In this document: in pieces, positions 16,808 through 25,952 of the stretch
How positions within the stretch are numbered: position 1 is the first letter of the stretch
Layout: the number at the start of each line of letters is the position of its first letter
NCBI GenBank assembly: GCA_002328835.1
Contig: DCWN01000041.1
Coordinates: forward strand, 29,661 to 93,660
Direction of reading: 5' to 3'
DNA length: 64,000 nucleotides
DNA from: Acidobacteria bacterium UBA2161
GTDB taxonomy: Bacteria; Acidobacteriota; Vicinamibacteria; Vicinamibacterales; UBA823
Program-made: the position numbers and the translations under genes
The notes under the pieces: model-generated
Databases searched by the model: none
Told to the model about the DNA's origin: nothing
What the model saw: the letters and a program-made list of their open reading frames with translations, nothing else

Positions 16808-18127
16808 GTGCTGACGAGCTTGGCGGCGTTCGTATTCGTGCTCGGCGTGCTGGTCTTCGTGCACGAGTTGGGGCATTTTCTGATGGCACGGCGCATCGGT
16901 GTGCGCGTGCTGACCTTTTCGCTCGGCTTCGGCGCGAAGTTGCTGAGCTTCAAGCGCGGCGACACCGAATACTGTGTCAGCGCGATCCCGCTCGGTGGCT
17001 ACGTGAAGATGGCCGGCGAGAATCCCGAAGAATCGCGCTCGGGACGCGACGACGAGTTCCTCTCGAAATCGAAGTGGGAGCGGTTCCAGGTGCTGGTCAT
17101 GGGACCGACCATGAACATCGTCCTCGCCGTCGTCGTCATGGCGTTCGTCCTCTATCAGGGCGCCGAAGTGCCCGCCTACGAGGAGCGGGCGCCGGTCGTC
17201 GGCTCGGTCGTCGAGGATTCGCCGGCTGCGGGCGCGGGCATCCGGCCCGGCGATCTGATCGTCTCGGTCGCGGGCGATCGCGTGCCGACCTGGCAGGCGC
17301 TGTTCATCGCCGTCATGCCGCGTGCCGAGCGCGAGGTCGACGTCGTCGTCAGCCGCGCCGGGAGGTCGATGACGCTGCCGGTGACGCCGGCGGCGCAAAC
17401 CCAGTTCGAGATGGGCGATCTCGGGGTGTTGCCCGAGATGCACCCGCAGATTCGCGAGGTCTCCGCCGGCGAGCCAGCCCACCAGGCGGGCATCCTGTCG
17501 GGCGACGTCATTCTGGCGATCGACGGCGACCCGGTTGGCCGCGACAGCTTGATCGAACGGATCAACGCGAGCCCCGATCAGGAGTTGACCCTGACCATTC
17601 GACGCGATGGCGCGGAGCGTGACCTCGACGTCACGCCGGCGCTGCGCGGCGACGTCGGGCTGATCGGCGTCAGCCTGAGTCCCTACGAGCTGCGCACGAT
17701 CGAGCCCGGCCCGCTGCAAGCCGTGCAGATGAGTGTCGAACGGAACTACGAGTGGTCGGGCCTGATCTTCAGGACGCTCTGGGGCCTGCTGACCCGCGAG
17801 ACGTCGCCGCGCCAGCTCATGGGGCCGGTCGGCATCGCGCAGCTGTCGGGCGGCGCCGCCGAGGTCGGGTTCGTCGCGCTGTTCACCCTGATGGCGATGA
17901 TCAGCTTGAATCTCGGAATCCTGAACCTGCTGCCGATCCCGGTGCTCGACGGTGGCCACATCTTCATCATGGCGCTCGAAGGCGCCGCGCGCCGCGACTT
18001 CAGCGTGCGCGTGAAGGAGAAGATGCTGCTGACCGGGTTCGTGGTCTTGATGATGTTGATGGTCACCGTGATCTACAACGATCTGACGCGGGTCACGTGG
18101 ATCGAAGCGCTGATGCCGTGGAGATGA
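16808..18127 (+). CDS. rseP: RseP-type site-2 zinc metalloprotease
   Basis: An intramembrane M50 protease that in model bacteria cleaves anti-sigma factors and signal-peptide remnants. The 439-residue protein has HELGH at residues 19-23, two central PDZ domains (about 125-205 and 205-290), and the second active-site motif NLLPIPVLDGG at about 373-383. GTG 16808 follows AGAGGTAG. Operon context (uppS-cdsA-dxr-rseP) is classic. The only anti-sigma candidate in this window (57.2 kb) has no membrane segment, so it is not an obvious RseP substrate. Confidence 0.95.
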   Translation: MLTSLAAFVFVLGVLVFVHELGHFLMARRIGVRVLTFSLGFGAKLLSFKRGDTEYCVSAIPLGGYVKMAGENPEESRSGRDDEFLSKSKWERFQVLVMGPTMNIVLAVVVMAFVLYQGAEVPAYEERAPVVGSVVEDSPAAGAGIRPGDLIVSVAGDRVPTWQALFIAVMPRAEREVDVVVSRAGRSMTLPVTPAAQTQFEMGDLGVLPEMHPQIREVSAGEPAHQAGILSGDVILAIDGDPVGRDSLIERINASPDQELTLTIRRDGAERDLDVTPALRGDVGLIGVSLSPYELRTIEPGPLQAVQMSVERNYEWSGLIFRTLWGLLTRETSPRQLMGPVGIAQLSGGAAEVGFVALFTLMAMISLNLGILNLLPIPVLDGGHIFIMALEGAARRDFSVRVKEKMLLTGFVVLMMLMVTVIYNDLTRVTWIEALMPWR

Positions 18128-18135
18128 GGGGGAAG

Positions 18136-19743
18136 ATGTCCAAGTCCAAGAACGCTGCGGGCGCGGTCCTGCTGATGGTCGTCCTGTCCGCCGGTCTGAT
18201 CGCTCAGGAGCCGGTCGACGACGCGGTGAACTGGCGGATTCGGCAGGAGGCCACGACGAATTCCCAGATTCTCGACACGTTGCACTACCTGACCGACGTC
18301 TACGGGCCACGCCTGACCGGTTCGCCCAGCCTCGAGGCCGCCGGACAGTGGGCCATCGACAGGATGGCATCGTGGGGGATGACCAACGGCCAGCTCGAAC
18401 CGTGGGATTTCGGGCATCCCGGCTGGGCGAACGAACGGATGACCGCGCACCTCGTCTCGCCGGTCAAGGACCCACTGGTGGCCGAGGTGCTGGCGTGGAC
18501 GCCGAGCACCGACGGCGTGGTGACCGCCGAGGTGTTCCAGCTGGTTCCGCCCGAGCGCCCGACCGAGGCCGAGCTGACGGGGTATCTCGACAGCATCGCC
18601 GCCGACGTGGCGGGCAAGGCTGTCCTGGTTGGTGAGCCGCGCTTCGTGCCGGTGACGATCGACGGGCCGGTCCGCCGGCGTAGCGAAGCCGAGCTGCGGG
18701 CGCAGTTCAACCCGAACCTCCCGCCGGCGCCGCCCGCACGCGGCGGAGGCGGGCCGCGGCCCGGTGGCGACGACGATCCCGACCGGCCGCTGTCGGGCCG
18801 CGAGGTGGCCGGGCGGATCGCGATCTTCCTCGCCGAGAATGGCGCAGCGGTTCAGGTGAACGACGCCGGCCGGGACCACGGCCAGATTCGTGCCTTCAGC
18901 AACCGGACGTACGACCTCGCGCAGGCGGCACCGACCCTCGTCATGCGGAACGAGGACTTCGGGCGGATCGCACGGCTGGTGCCGCACGGCCCCGTGGAAC
19001 TCGAGGTCGAGATCATCAACCAGAGCTATCCCGACGGCGCGACGAGCTACAACGCGACCGCCGAGATTCGCGGGACCGACAAGGCCGACGAGGTGATCAT
19101 GCTCGGCGGCCACCTCGACTCGTGGCATGCTGCGACCGGCGCCACCGACAACGGGATCGGCGTGACGGTGATGATGGAGGCCGCGCGGATCCTGGCGGCG
19201 ATCGGCGTGGAGCCCCGGCGGACGATCCGCGTGGCGCTTTGGACCGGCGAGGAGCAAGGACTGCTCGGCTCGCAGGCCTACGTCAAGCAGCACTTCGGGT
19301 CGTTCGAGGATCAGCTGCCGGAGTACTCGAAGTTCGGTGGCTACTTCAACATCGATGGGGGCACCGGACAGGCGCGCGGCGCGAGCGTGTTCGGCCCGGG
19401 AGAAGCCGCCGAGGTTCTCCGCTCGGCGCTCGCGCCGTTCGAGGACATCGGTGTCCTTGGCGCCGGTGCGACGATGAGCCGGCGGCGTGGCGGGTCGGAT
19501 CACACGTCCTTCAACGAGGCGGGCCTGCCGGGCATCGGCATGCGGCAGGATCCGATCCAGTACGGGACCTACACCTGGCACACCAACCTGGATACCTACG
19601 AGCGGGTCATCGAGGGTGATGCGATCAAGTCGGCCATCACCATCGCCGCGGCGGTCTACCACCTGGCGATGCGCGACGAGTTGCTGCCGAGGCTGTCTGA
19701 AGAAGGCGAGATGCCGGCGCTCCCTGGTACGCCAAGACCGTAG
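18136..19743 (+). CDS. Secreted M28-family zinc peptidase
   Basis: A 535-residue protein. ATG 18136 is preceded by GAGG and opens a signal peptide (MSKSKNAAGAVLLMVVLSAG); ATG 18124, overlapping the rseP stop, is an alternative. The C-terminal half has the M28 aminopeptidase metal ligands: GGHLDSW (His/Asp), the bridging Asp in ATDNGIG, the catalytic TGEEQGLLGS, and a late His in TYTWHTNLDTYE. The N-terminal part resembles a protease-associated insert and includes a low-complexity Pro/Gly segment (about residues 195-215). Probably an exported aminopeptidase or carboxypeptidase. Confidence 0.88.
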   Translation: MSKSKNAAGAVLLMVVLSAGLIAQEPVDDAVNWRIRQEATTNSQILDTLHYLTDVYGPRLTGSPSLEAAGQWAIDRMASWGMTNGQLEPWDFGHPGWANERMTAHLVSPVKDPLVAEVLAWTPSTDGVVTAEVFQLVPPERPTEAELTGYLDSIAADVAGKAVLVGEPRFVPVTIDGPVRRRSEAELRAQFNPNLPPAPPARGGGGPRPGGDDDPDRPLSGREVAGRIAIFLAENGAAVQVNDAGRDHGQIRAFSNRTYDLAQAAPTLVMRNEDFGRIARLVPHGPVELEVEIINQSYPDGATSYNATAEIRGTDKADEVIMLGGHLDSWHAATGATDNGIGVTVMMEAARILAAIGVEPRRTIRVALWTGEEQGLLGSQAYVKQHFGSFEDQLPEYSKFGGYFNIDGGTGQARGASVFGPGEAAEVLRSALAPFEDIGVLGAGATMSRRRGGSDHTSFNEAGLPGIGMRQDPIQYGTYTWHTNLDTYERVIEGDAIKSAITIAAAVYHLAMRDELLPRLSEEGEMPALPGTPRP

Positions 19744-19764
19744 TGACAGGGGTCGGGTGTTCGC

Positions 19765-20721
19765 TCAGCTCCCGATCCGGTCGATGTCCGCCTCGGCGGC
19801 GATCGTCCCGAACGCGGCCCACTGGGTGTCCGTCGCGATCCGGTAGAGCAGCGTCATGCCGACCTCCTGCCGCCCGTTGTAGAGGTGCCAGGCCGCCACG
19901 CCGTAGGCTGACGTCGGAAACTGGACCCCGCCGTCCGCCGCCGCGCGCTCGAGGATCAGCTCGGGCGGGATGAGGTCCTTGTACATCAGCAACAGACGGT
20001 AGTAGGCGCCGTTCTCGATGATGTCCATCCCGTCCACGATCGGCTCCAGCACGTCCGCCGCCGCGTCGTCCTGACCCAGCCGCCGCAGCGTCATGTAGAG
20101 CCAGTGGCTCGTCGCCACGAGCATGTCCGGGTTCTTCGAGAACGCTAGGCACTGCTGGTAGGCGCCGAGCGCCCGCTCGAGGTCGCCGGTGAGATAGTAG
20201 GCGAGCCCGAGGTGGTACCAGATGTTCGTGTGCGAGGTGCTAGTCGGAATGCCGCGCTCGTTCGGGGCGCCGTCGGGCTCGACTTCGTCGGGCACGCCCT
20301 CGATCAGCTCCGCCGCCCGTGCGAGGTCGGCGATCGCCAGGTCGAATTGCCGCGTCGAGATGTAACGGTGGCCGCGGTGCCGGTAGAGCTTGGCGTAGTC
20401 GGGGTGGTCGGCGATGGCGTCGCTGTAGACGCCGATCGCCTCCTGATAGCGACCCAGGTAGCCGAGCCGGCGGCCAACCCAGATCGCCGCGTCGGGGTCG
20501 GTCGGCGCGCGCTCGAACGCAGCGCGCGCTTCGGCGAGATTGGCTTCGAGTTGGGCCTGCACGTCGGCCATCAGCAGGCCCGGGTACAGCGGCTCGCCGT
20601 CGAGCGAGAAGGCTTCGGCGCCTGGCGGCAGCTGTTGCGCCACGGCATCCTGGGGCGCCGCGCCAAGGATGACGCTGGCTGCGCCGCCGGCAAGGCAGAG
20701 CGCGACGAGTGTGGTTCGCAT
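19765..20721 (-). CDS. Secreted TPR-repeat protein
   Basis: A 318-residue protein with a signal peptide (MRTTLVALCLAGGAASV...QDAVAQ) and tetratricopeptide-like repeats across the body (for example the region of AAIWVGRRLGYLGRYQEAI and LGLAYYLTGDLERAL). TPR proteins act as interaction scaffolds; no enzymatic domain is seen. ATG 20721 follows AAGGACGG. It is divergent from the MATE gene with only 51 bp between start codons. Specific function unknown. Confidence 0.75.
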   Translation of the reverse strand: MRTTLVALCLAGGAASVILGAAPQDAVAQQLPPGAEAFSLDGEPLYPGLLMADVQAQLEANLAEARAAFERAPTDPDAAIWVGRRLGYLGRYQEAIGVYSDAIADHPDYAKLYRHRGHRYISTRQFDLAIADLARAAELIEGVPDEVEPDGAPNERGIPTSTSHTNIWYHLGLAYYLTGDLERALGAYQQCLAFSKNPDMLVATSHWLYMTLRRLGQDDAAADVLEPIVDGMDIIENGAYYRLLLMYKDLIPPELILERAAADGGVQFPTSAYGVAAWHLYNGRQEVGMTLLYRIATDTQWAAFGTIAAEADIDRIGS

Positions 20722-20772
20722 GAGTGACCGTCCTTCATTCCGTATGTCCGTCCGAGCGTCGGGACGGCTGTG

Positions 20773-22128
20773 ATGATACAGCGTTTGTCCGGCCTGCGGC
20801 GAGAGGTGCGACCGATGCTCGCCCTGGCGGTCCCGGTCGTCGTGGCCGAGATGGGCTGGGTCGCCATGGGTACCGTCGACATCCTGATGGTCGGCTCGCT
20901 CGGCCCCGAGGCGATCGGCGCGGTGGGGGTCGGCTCGATGCTGTTCATCGCGCTCGCGGTATTCGGGGTCGGTGTGCTGCTGGCGCTCGACACGTTCATC
21001 GCCCAAGCGTTCGGCGCGGGCCAGCTCGACGAGTGTCATCGCTGGTTGGTCCACGGCGTCGTGATGAGCCTGGTGCTCGCAGCGCCCTTGACCGGGGTGG
21101 CGCTCATCGGCATCGCGAATCTCGACCTGTGGGGGTTCGACCCCACCGTCCTCAGGCTGACCGCGCCCTACTTGCGGTTGATCACCTGGAGTGCCTGGCC
21201 GCTGTTGCTCTACGTGGCTCTGCGGCGGTACCTGCAGGCGATGGGGGTCGTGACGCCGATCATGGTGACGCTCCTGACCGCGAACCTGATCAACGTGGCG
21301 GCCAACTGGATTCTGATCCACGGTAACCTCGGCGCGCCGGCGCTCGGCGTGAACGGCGCCGGTTGGGCGACCTGCGCCTCCCGGGTCTACATGGCGGCGA
21401 TGCTGCTGGGCGCCGTCGCGCGTCACGATGCTCGGACCGGTCACGGCCTCCGGCGCGCCTCCTGGGCGATCGAGCGCGCCCGGCTGGCGAAGCTGTTCTG
21501 GCTCGGGCTGCCTGCCGCGTGCCAGGTGACGCTCGAGGTCGGTGTGTTCTCGGCTGCCACCGCGCTGGCCGGCCGCCTGGCGCCGGTGGCCCTCGCAGCC
21601 CACCAGATCACGCTGAACATGGCCAGCTTCACCTTCATGGTGCCGCTCGGCATGGCGTCGGCCGCGGCGGTTCGCGTAGGCCACGCGGTCGGGCGTCGCG
21701 ATGCGGACGATGCCGGCCGGGCCGGCTGGACCGCCGTCATCCTCGGCCTGCTGTTCATGGCGGTCTCGGCCACGGCGTTCCTGTTGATCCCACGGGTGCT
21801 GATGGGATTCTTCACGACCGATCCGGCCGTCGTCGCCACGGGCGTCACGCTGTTGGCGGTGGCGGCGGCGTTCCAGCTGTTCGACGGTTTGCAGGGCGTG
21901 CTGACCGGCGCGCTGCGGGGTCTAGGCGACACGCGCACACCGATGCTCTGGAACCTGGCCGGCCACTGGGCGTTCGGCCTGCCGCTCGGCTACACCATCT
22001 GCTTCATCTGGGCGAGGGGGGTGGTCGGCTTGTGGATCGGCCTGTCGGCCGGCCTCATCGTCGTCTCGCTCGTCCTGCTCGCCGTCTGGCGCAAACGGAT
22101 CGCGCGCCTTCGGGCGGACCTGGCGTGA
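20773..22128 (+). CDS. MATE-family multidrug/cation efflux transporter
   Basis: A 451-residue inner-membrane protein with about twelve hydrophobic segments in two repeated halves, typical of NorM-type MATE antiporters. Recognisable pieces are ALAVPVVVAEMGWVAMGTVD at the N-terminus and the repeat-2 segments QVTLEVGVFS and LRGLGDTRTP. These proteins export drugs or metabolites in exchange for Na+ or H+. The start is ATG 20773 (GTG 20770 directly precedes it). It converges on the HAD gene with a 6-bp gap. Confidence 0.9.
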   Translation: MIQRLSGLRREVRPMLALAVPVVVAEMGWVAMGTVDILMVGSLGPEAIGAVGVGSMLFIALAVFGVGVLLALDTFIAQAFGAGQLDECHRWLVHGVVMSLVLAAPLTGVALIGIANLDLWGFDPTVLRLTAPYLRLITWSAWPLLLYVALRRYLQAMGVVTPIMVTLLTANLINVAANWILIHGNLGAPALGVNGAGWATCASRVYMAAMLLGAVARHDARTGHGLRRASWAIERARLAKLFWLGLPAACQVTLEVGVFSAATALAGRLAPVALAAHQITLNMASFTFMVPLGMASAAAVRVGHAVGRRDADDAGRAGWTAVILGLLFMAVSATAFLLIPRVLMGFFTTDPAVVATGVTLLAVAAAFQLFDGLQGVLTGALRGLGDTRTPMLWNLAGHWAFGLPLGYTICFIWARGVVGLWIGLSAGLIVVSLVLLAVWRKRIARLRADLA

Positions 22129-22134
22129 AGGACC

Positions 22135-22983
22135 TCACTCTCGGTGGCGCAGGGCTCGCTCGATAGCCTTCGCGACCCCCGCCGCGTCATTCGTGGCGGT
22201 CTCCGTCCATCCGAGCGCCTTCAATTCGGGCGACGCGTTCCCCATGACGACCGCGACGCCGGCGAACTCCAACATTGTCCGGTCGTTCAGGTTGTCGCCG
22301 ATCGCCATCACGTCGTCGGCCTCTATCCCACGGCTGGCTGCGAGCTCGGCGAGCGTTCGACCCTTCGACCGCCCCGGCCCGAGGACGTCGAGCAGCGAAA
22401 AATCTCGTTGCGGATACTCGGTCAACGTGTGTGAGAATTCTGCGGCCCTCGGCAGCGAGTCCAGCAACGCGGCCAGCTCTCGCATGGCGCGGACGCCGCC
22501 GGTGAACCCGATCTGCAGCGGGTCCAGTCCGAGGTCGGAGATCGCGTCGCCGAGCGACCCCGTCTCGGTGATCGATTCCCGGTGAAGCAGGTAGTAGCGC
22601 TGCCGGTGCGGGTGGGCCCAGTCGACCCGTTCGCAGACGAACTGATGTGCATCGTGGCGGTCGAAGATCGCTGCGGCACCCTCGCGGACATCGCGCGTGG
22701 TCTCGATGAGATAGCGCGCCGTCTCGGCCGGCAGGCCGTGATGCGCCAACGTGGTTCCCGCGCGGTCCTTGACCAAGGCGCCGTTGTTGAGCACGAGCAC
22801 CGTTCCGTCGGGCATCCGCGCGGCCAGATCCTTCGTGTGGTGGAAGCTCCGGCCGGTCGCCAGGACAATCTGAACCGCGCGCGACGCCGCCTCATGGAGT
22901 GCGTGCCGATTGCGGTCGGGCAGTTGCCCGGCGCTATCCAGGAGCGTGCCGTCGAGGTCGACGGCTATCAGCGTGAGGGGCAT
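22135..22983 (-). CDS. Cof-type HAD-IIB phosphatase
   Basis: A 282-residue haloacid-dehalogenase hydrolase. Motif I is AVDLDGTLLD at the N-terminus (nucleophile Asp), motif II lies in VLATGRS, and motifs III/IV include the late GDNLNDRTML. A C2B cap separates them. Members dephosphorylate sugar phosphates, nucleotides or FMN/PLP; the substrate cannot be predicted. 41 nt separate it from the upstream ispG, so co-transcription is likely. Confidence 0.88.
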   Translation of the reverse strand: MPLTLIAVDLDGTLLDSAGQLPDRNRHALHEAASRAVQIVLATGRSFHHTKDLAARMPDGTVLVLNNGALVKDRAGTTLAHHGLPAETARYLIETTRDVREGAAAIFDRHDAHQFVCERVDWAHPHRQRYYLLHRESITETGSLGDAISDLGLDPLQIGFTGGVRAMRELAALLDSLPRAAEFSHTLTEYPQRDFSLLDVLGPGRSKGRTLAELAASRGIEADDVMAIGDNLNDRTMLEFAGVAVVMGNASPELKALGWTETATNDAAGVAKAIERALRHRE

Positions 22984-23024
22984 CGAGCACCGGCGATCGG
23001 GCGGGCCAGGGCGGCCGAGGAGAG

Positions 23025-24275
23025 TCAGACCGGCTCAGTTTCCGCGGCGGTCTTACGCGGATAGTGTTCGACGACGTAGTCGTCCACCAGCGACCGGAAC
23101 CCCTCGGCCAGCTCGCCGTAGCTGCCCTTGAGTGTGGTCGCATGCCGGCCATCGATGTACACCGGACAGTTCGGCGCCTCGCCGGTTCCGGGCAGGCTGA
23201 TGCCGATGTTGGCGGCCTTCGATTCGCCGGGGCCGTTGACCACGCAGCCCATGACCGCCAGGCGCATCGCCTCGACGCCGTCATACTCTTTCTTCCACTC
23301 GGGCATCATCTCTCGGACGTAGGCCTGAATCCGCTCGGCCAGCTCTTGAAACGTCGAACTCGTCGTCCGCCCGCACCCGGGGCACGCCGTCACGCTCGGT
23401 GCGAACGAGCGGAGTCCCAGCGCCTGTAGCAACTCGCACGCGGCGACGACTTCGTCGGTCCGGTTGCCGCCGGGACGTGGCGTCAGCGAGACCCGAATCG
23501 TGTCGCCGATCCCCTGGTGCAGCAGGATCCCCATGGCCGTCGACGACCAGACCATCCCCTTGATCCCCATCCCAGCCTCGGTGAGGCCGAGATGGAGCGG
23601 CTGCTCGGTCTGTCGCGCTAGCTCCGTATAGACGGCGATCAGGTCGCGCGGCTGCGAGACCTTGCACGAAATGACGATCTGATCCTTCTTGAGCCCAGCG
23701 GCGAGGGCGAGTTCGGTCGACTGCAGCGCCGAGAGCACGATGCAGTCGTTGATGACCTCGTCCGACGTTCGCCCGCGATCCTGGTCGGTGTTCTCCTGCA
23801 TCTTCGCCATGACCAGGTCCTGGTCGAGCGAGCCGCCGTTCACGCCGATCCGGATCGGTGTTTCGTGGTCGCGGGCGATCTGGCAGATCGTCGTGAACTG
23901 CTCGTCTCGGCGATTGCCGGTGCCGACGTTGCCGGGATTGATCCGGAACTTGGCGAGCGTCCGCGCGCAATCTGGGTACCGGGCCAGTAACTGATGTCCG
24001 TTGTAATGAAAGTCGCCGACGAGCGGCACGTCGCAGCCCTGGTCGTTGAGGCGCCGGCGGATTTCCGGGACCGCGGCGGCGGCCTCGGACACGTTCACGG
24101 TGATGCGTACCAGTTCCGACCCCGCGCGCACCAGCTCCGCGCACTGCGCCGCCGTCGCCGCGGCGTCGGCCGTGTCGGTCATCGTCATCGACTGCACGAC
24201 GACCGGCGCGCCGCCGCCGATCTGCACGTCGCCGACATTGACGCCGATGCTACGGTGGAGCTTCAGGTCGGACAC
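23025..24275 (-). CDS. ispG: 4-hydroxy-3-methylbut-2-en-1-yl diphosphate synthase
   Basis: Reduces MEcPP to HMBPP in the MEP pathway using a [4Fe-4S] cluster. The 416-residue protein has a TIM-barrel half (VQSMTMTDTADAAAT, then LVGDFHYNG and RINPGN) and a C-terminal ferredoxin-reductase-like half with cluster ligands in CPGCG and GCVVNGPGE. It is of the direct bacterial type, without the plant insertion. GTG 24275 lies 7 nt after a TATCAT box with no ribosome-binding site, suggesting a leaderless message. Confidence 0.95.
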   Translation of the reverse strand: MSDLKLHRSIGVNVGDVQIGGGAPVVVQSMTMTDTADAAATAAQCAELVRAGSELVRITVNVSEAAAAVPEIRRRLNDQGCDVPLVGDFHYNGHQLLARYPDCARTLAKFRINPGNVGTGNRRDEQFTTICQIARDHETPIRIGVNGGSLDQDLVMAKMQENTDQDRGRTSDEVINDCIVLSALQSTELALAAGLKKDQIVISCKVSQPRDLIAVYTELARQTEQPLHLGLTEAGMGIKGMVWSSTAMGILLHQGIGDTIRVSLTPRPGGNRTDEVVAACELLQALGLRSFAPSVTACPGCGRTTSSTFQELAERIQAYVREMMPEWKKEYDGVEAMRLAVMGCVVNGPGESKAANIGISLPGTGEAPNCPVYIDGRHATTLKGSYGELAEGFRSLVDDYVVEHYPRKTAAETEPV

Positions 24276-24282
24276 GAATTCG

Positions 24283-24288
24283 ATGATA
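24283..24288 (-). promoter_or_regulatory. -10 box for a leaderless ispG transcript
   Basis: TATCAT on the minus strand, 7 nt before the GTG start codon. The -35 is unclear (TTCAGT at 15 bp). Confidence 0.35.
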
Positions 24289-24504
24289 TCACCCGGCTAC
24301 GACACTGAACGCTTGATGCGGCCCGTCGCGCGCAGCTCCTCCACCGACGCGGTGATCCGGATTGCCCGATCGTTCGAGGTGTGAGAATGTTGCGCCAAGC
24401 CAGGAGCCTCAGTGGCTGGCCGACCACGCCGGACCCGCCGAAGGCGGATCGATGCCCGCCGTCTTCATGATCCGTTCGAGACGTGAAGTTGGCCAGGACC
24501 AACC

Positions 24505-24786
24505 GTGACCACGCACCACTCAACGACGACGCTCGAAACGATTCCCGGGATAGGACCCAGCCTGGCCCGCGATCTGAGAGACTTGGGCTTTGCTGAACCA
24601 GCGGAACTGCGCGGCTGCGACCCCGAACAGATGTTCGAGGATTTGTGCAAGCTTCGGGCGCAGAAGATAGATCGCTGCGTGCTGTACACGTTTCGGTGCG
24701 CCGTGTACTACGCCAGCAACGAAACACACGAAACAGAGTTGCTCAAGTGGTGGAACTGGAAGAATCGAGCGACGAACCGGGCGTGA
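24505..24786 (+). CDS. Small helix-hairpin-helix protein, Cdd1/'pathogenicity locus' family
   Basis: A 93-residue protein. The N-terminal third is a helix-hairpin-helix (IPGIGPSLARDLRDLGF), a motif that binds the DNA backbone non-specifically. The rest (GCDPEQMFEDLCKLRAQKIDRCVLY, ending LLKWWNWKN) matches the pattern of the Cdd1-like 'pathogenicity locus' family, whose role is unknown. GTG 24505 follows a CCAGGACC ribosome-binding site. The upstream 229 bp back to ispG hold no recognisable gene. It heads a small plus-strand group with two SRPBCC proteins. Confidence 0.7.
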   Translation: MTTHHSTTTLETIPGIGPSLARDLRDLGFAEPAELRGCDPEQMFEDLCKLRAQKIDRCVLYTFRCAVYYASNETHETELLKWWNWKNRATNRA

Positions 24787-24811
24787 ATCGGGTCACGGGG
24801 ATCTGCAAGCC

Positions 24812-24880
24812 GTGCCGCGGACTTTGAAGGGGCAGGCCGAGGACCGCTCCCTGGCGATTGCCGCCTGGGTGCTGGAGTAG
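24812..24880 (+). other. Possible remnant: 22-residue ORF between Cdd1-like and SRPBCC genes
   Basis: GTG 24812 to TAG 24880 reads ...LKGQAEDRSLAIAAWVLE and ends 8 nt before the SRPBCC start. It looks like a protein C-terminus rather than random sequence, but it is too short to identify. It may be a decayed gene end or chance. Confidence 0.2.
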
Positions 24881-24888
24881 GGCGCACC

Positions 24889-25371
24889 ATGGCACTCCAG
24901 AACCGGCCGGTCGCCCGCGCCCAGATGCTCATCCGCCGGCCCGTGGCCGACGTCTTCGAGGCGTTCGTCGATCCGGCGATCACGACGAGGTTCTGGTTCA
25001 CGAAGAGCAGCGGCCGGCTGGAGCCGGGCGCCGGCGTGCGATGGGACTGGGAGATGTACGGCGCGACGGCCGAGGTCACCGTCAAAGCGCTCGAGCCGCA
25101 TTCGAGGATCGTGATCGAGTGGGGAGATGCGAGCCAACCGCCCACCCAGGTGGAGTGGCAGTTCGACGACCGGTCCGACGGGACGACGCTGGTCGTTGTC
25201 ACCAACTCGGGATTCGCGGGCACCGATGACGAGGTGGTGGCCCAGGCGATCGACGCGCAGGGCGGGTTCACGTACGTCCTTGCGGGTCTCAAGGCATGGC
25301 TCGAACATGGTGTGGCGCTGAACCTCGTCACCGATCACGTCCCTGACGCCCACGTCGACCGGAACTCCTGA
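24889..25371 (+). CDS. SRPBCC-domain (AHSA1-like) protein
   Basis: A 160-residue START/Bet v1-like fold protein. The typical START-like opening is seen (RAQMLIRRPVADVFEAFVDPAITTRFWFT), followed by a W-D-W segment and a long C-terminal helix (GGFTYVLAGLKAWLEHG) closing a hydrophobic pocket. Family members bind hydrophobic ligands or act as polyketide cyclase-like or Hsp90-activator-like proteins; no catalytic residue can be assigned. Another SRPBCC protein follows within 100 bp. Confidence 0.8.
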   Translation: MALQNRPVARAQMLIRRPVADVFEAFVDPAITTRFWFTKSSGRLEPGAGVRWDWEMYGATAEVTVKALEPHSRIVIEWGDASQPPTQVEWQFDDRSDGTTLVVVTNSGFAGTDDEVVAQAIDAQGGFTYVLAGLKAWLEHGVALNLVTDHVPDAHVDRNS

Positions 25372-25463
25372 CGGTCGAACGAGATACCAGCGGTCTGGAC
25401 ACTTGCGCATCTTCCTCAAGGGGGAGACCGTCGAACGCAGGGCGCTGGCGCCCCGGGAAAGGC

Positions 25464-25919
25464 ATGATGCACTCCGTCGAGCATACGAAGAGCTTCGCCA
25501 TGGCCGTTCCGATCGCGCGGCTCTTCCCGCTGTTCAGCCCGGAGGGGGAGAAGCTGTGGGTGCCAGAGTGGGACTACGAGAACGTGATGGGCCACACCGA
25601 ACTGGCCGAGGACTACGTCTTCCTGACCCGGACGCACGATCACCGGGCCGGCGAGGCGGTGTGGGTCGTCAAGCGCTACGAGCCCGAGGCTCATCTGGTC
25701 GAGTTCTACAAGGTCGAACCCGGTGACAAGGTCGGGACGATTCGGGTCCGGTGCACGCTGCTCGAACCCGACCGGACCGAGGTCGAGGTGACCTACCGAT
25801 ACCAGGCGCTCTCGGCGACCGGCGAGGCGTTCGTGGCGGGGTTCACGGCGGGGGCCTACAGCGAGTTCATCGGGGAGTGGCAAACATTGCTGGAGCGCCA
25901 CTTCGCGTCAGGTTCCTGA
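25464..25919 (+). CDS. SRPBCC-like protein
   Basis: A 151-residue protein of the same general fold. It opens with FAMAVPIARLFPLFSPEGEKLWVPEW, has an internal beta-rich region (VWVVKRYEPEAHLVEFYKVEPG) and ends in a helix (AYSEFIGEWQTLLERHF). START-like ligand-binding proteins of this sort often start 'P...VFP..T...E..W...W'. ATG 25464 and ATG 25467 are equally possible. Not obviously a recent duplicate of the preceding gene. Function unknown. Confidence 0.7.
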   Translation: MMHSVEHTKSFAMAVPIARLFPLFSPEGEKLWVPEWDYENVMGHTELAEDYVFLTRTHDHRAGEAVWVVKRYEPEAHLVEFYKVEPGDKVGTIRVRCTLLEPDRTEVEVTYRYQALSATGEAFVAGFTAGAYSEFIGEWQTLLERHFASGS

Positions 25920-25952
25920 CGCTGGAGACGTGGACGGCGATCCGTCGGGACG

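Noticed and set aside
16742..18370. 542-residue minus-strand ORF over rseP
   Set aside because: Same reason: low-complexity composition opposite a well-supported gene.
24276..24504. Possible gene remnants between ispG and the Cdd1-like gene
   Set aside because: Short open stretches on both strands could not be tied to any family and have no start signals.
25430..25460. GGGCGC-TG-GCGCCC palindrome before the second SRPBCC gene as a terminator
   Set aside because: The two-base loop and lack of a T-tract make an intrinsic terminator unlikely; it is probably chance in GC-rich DNA.
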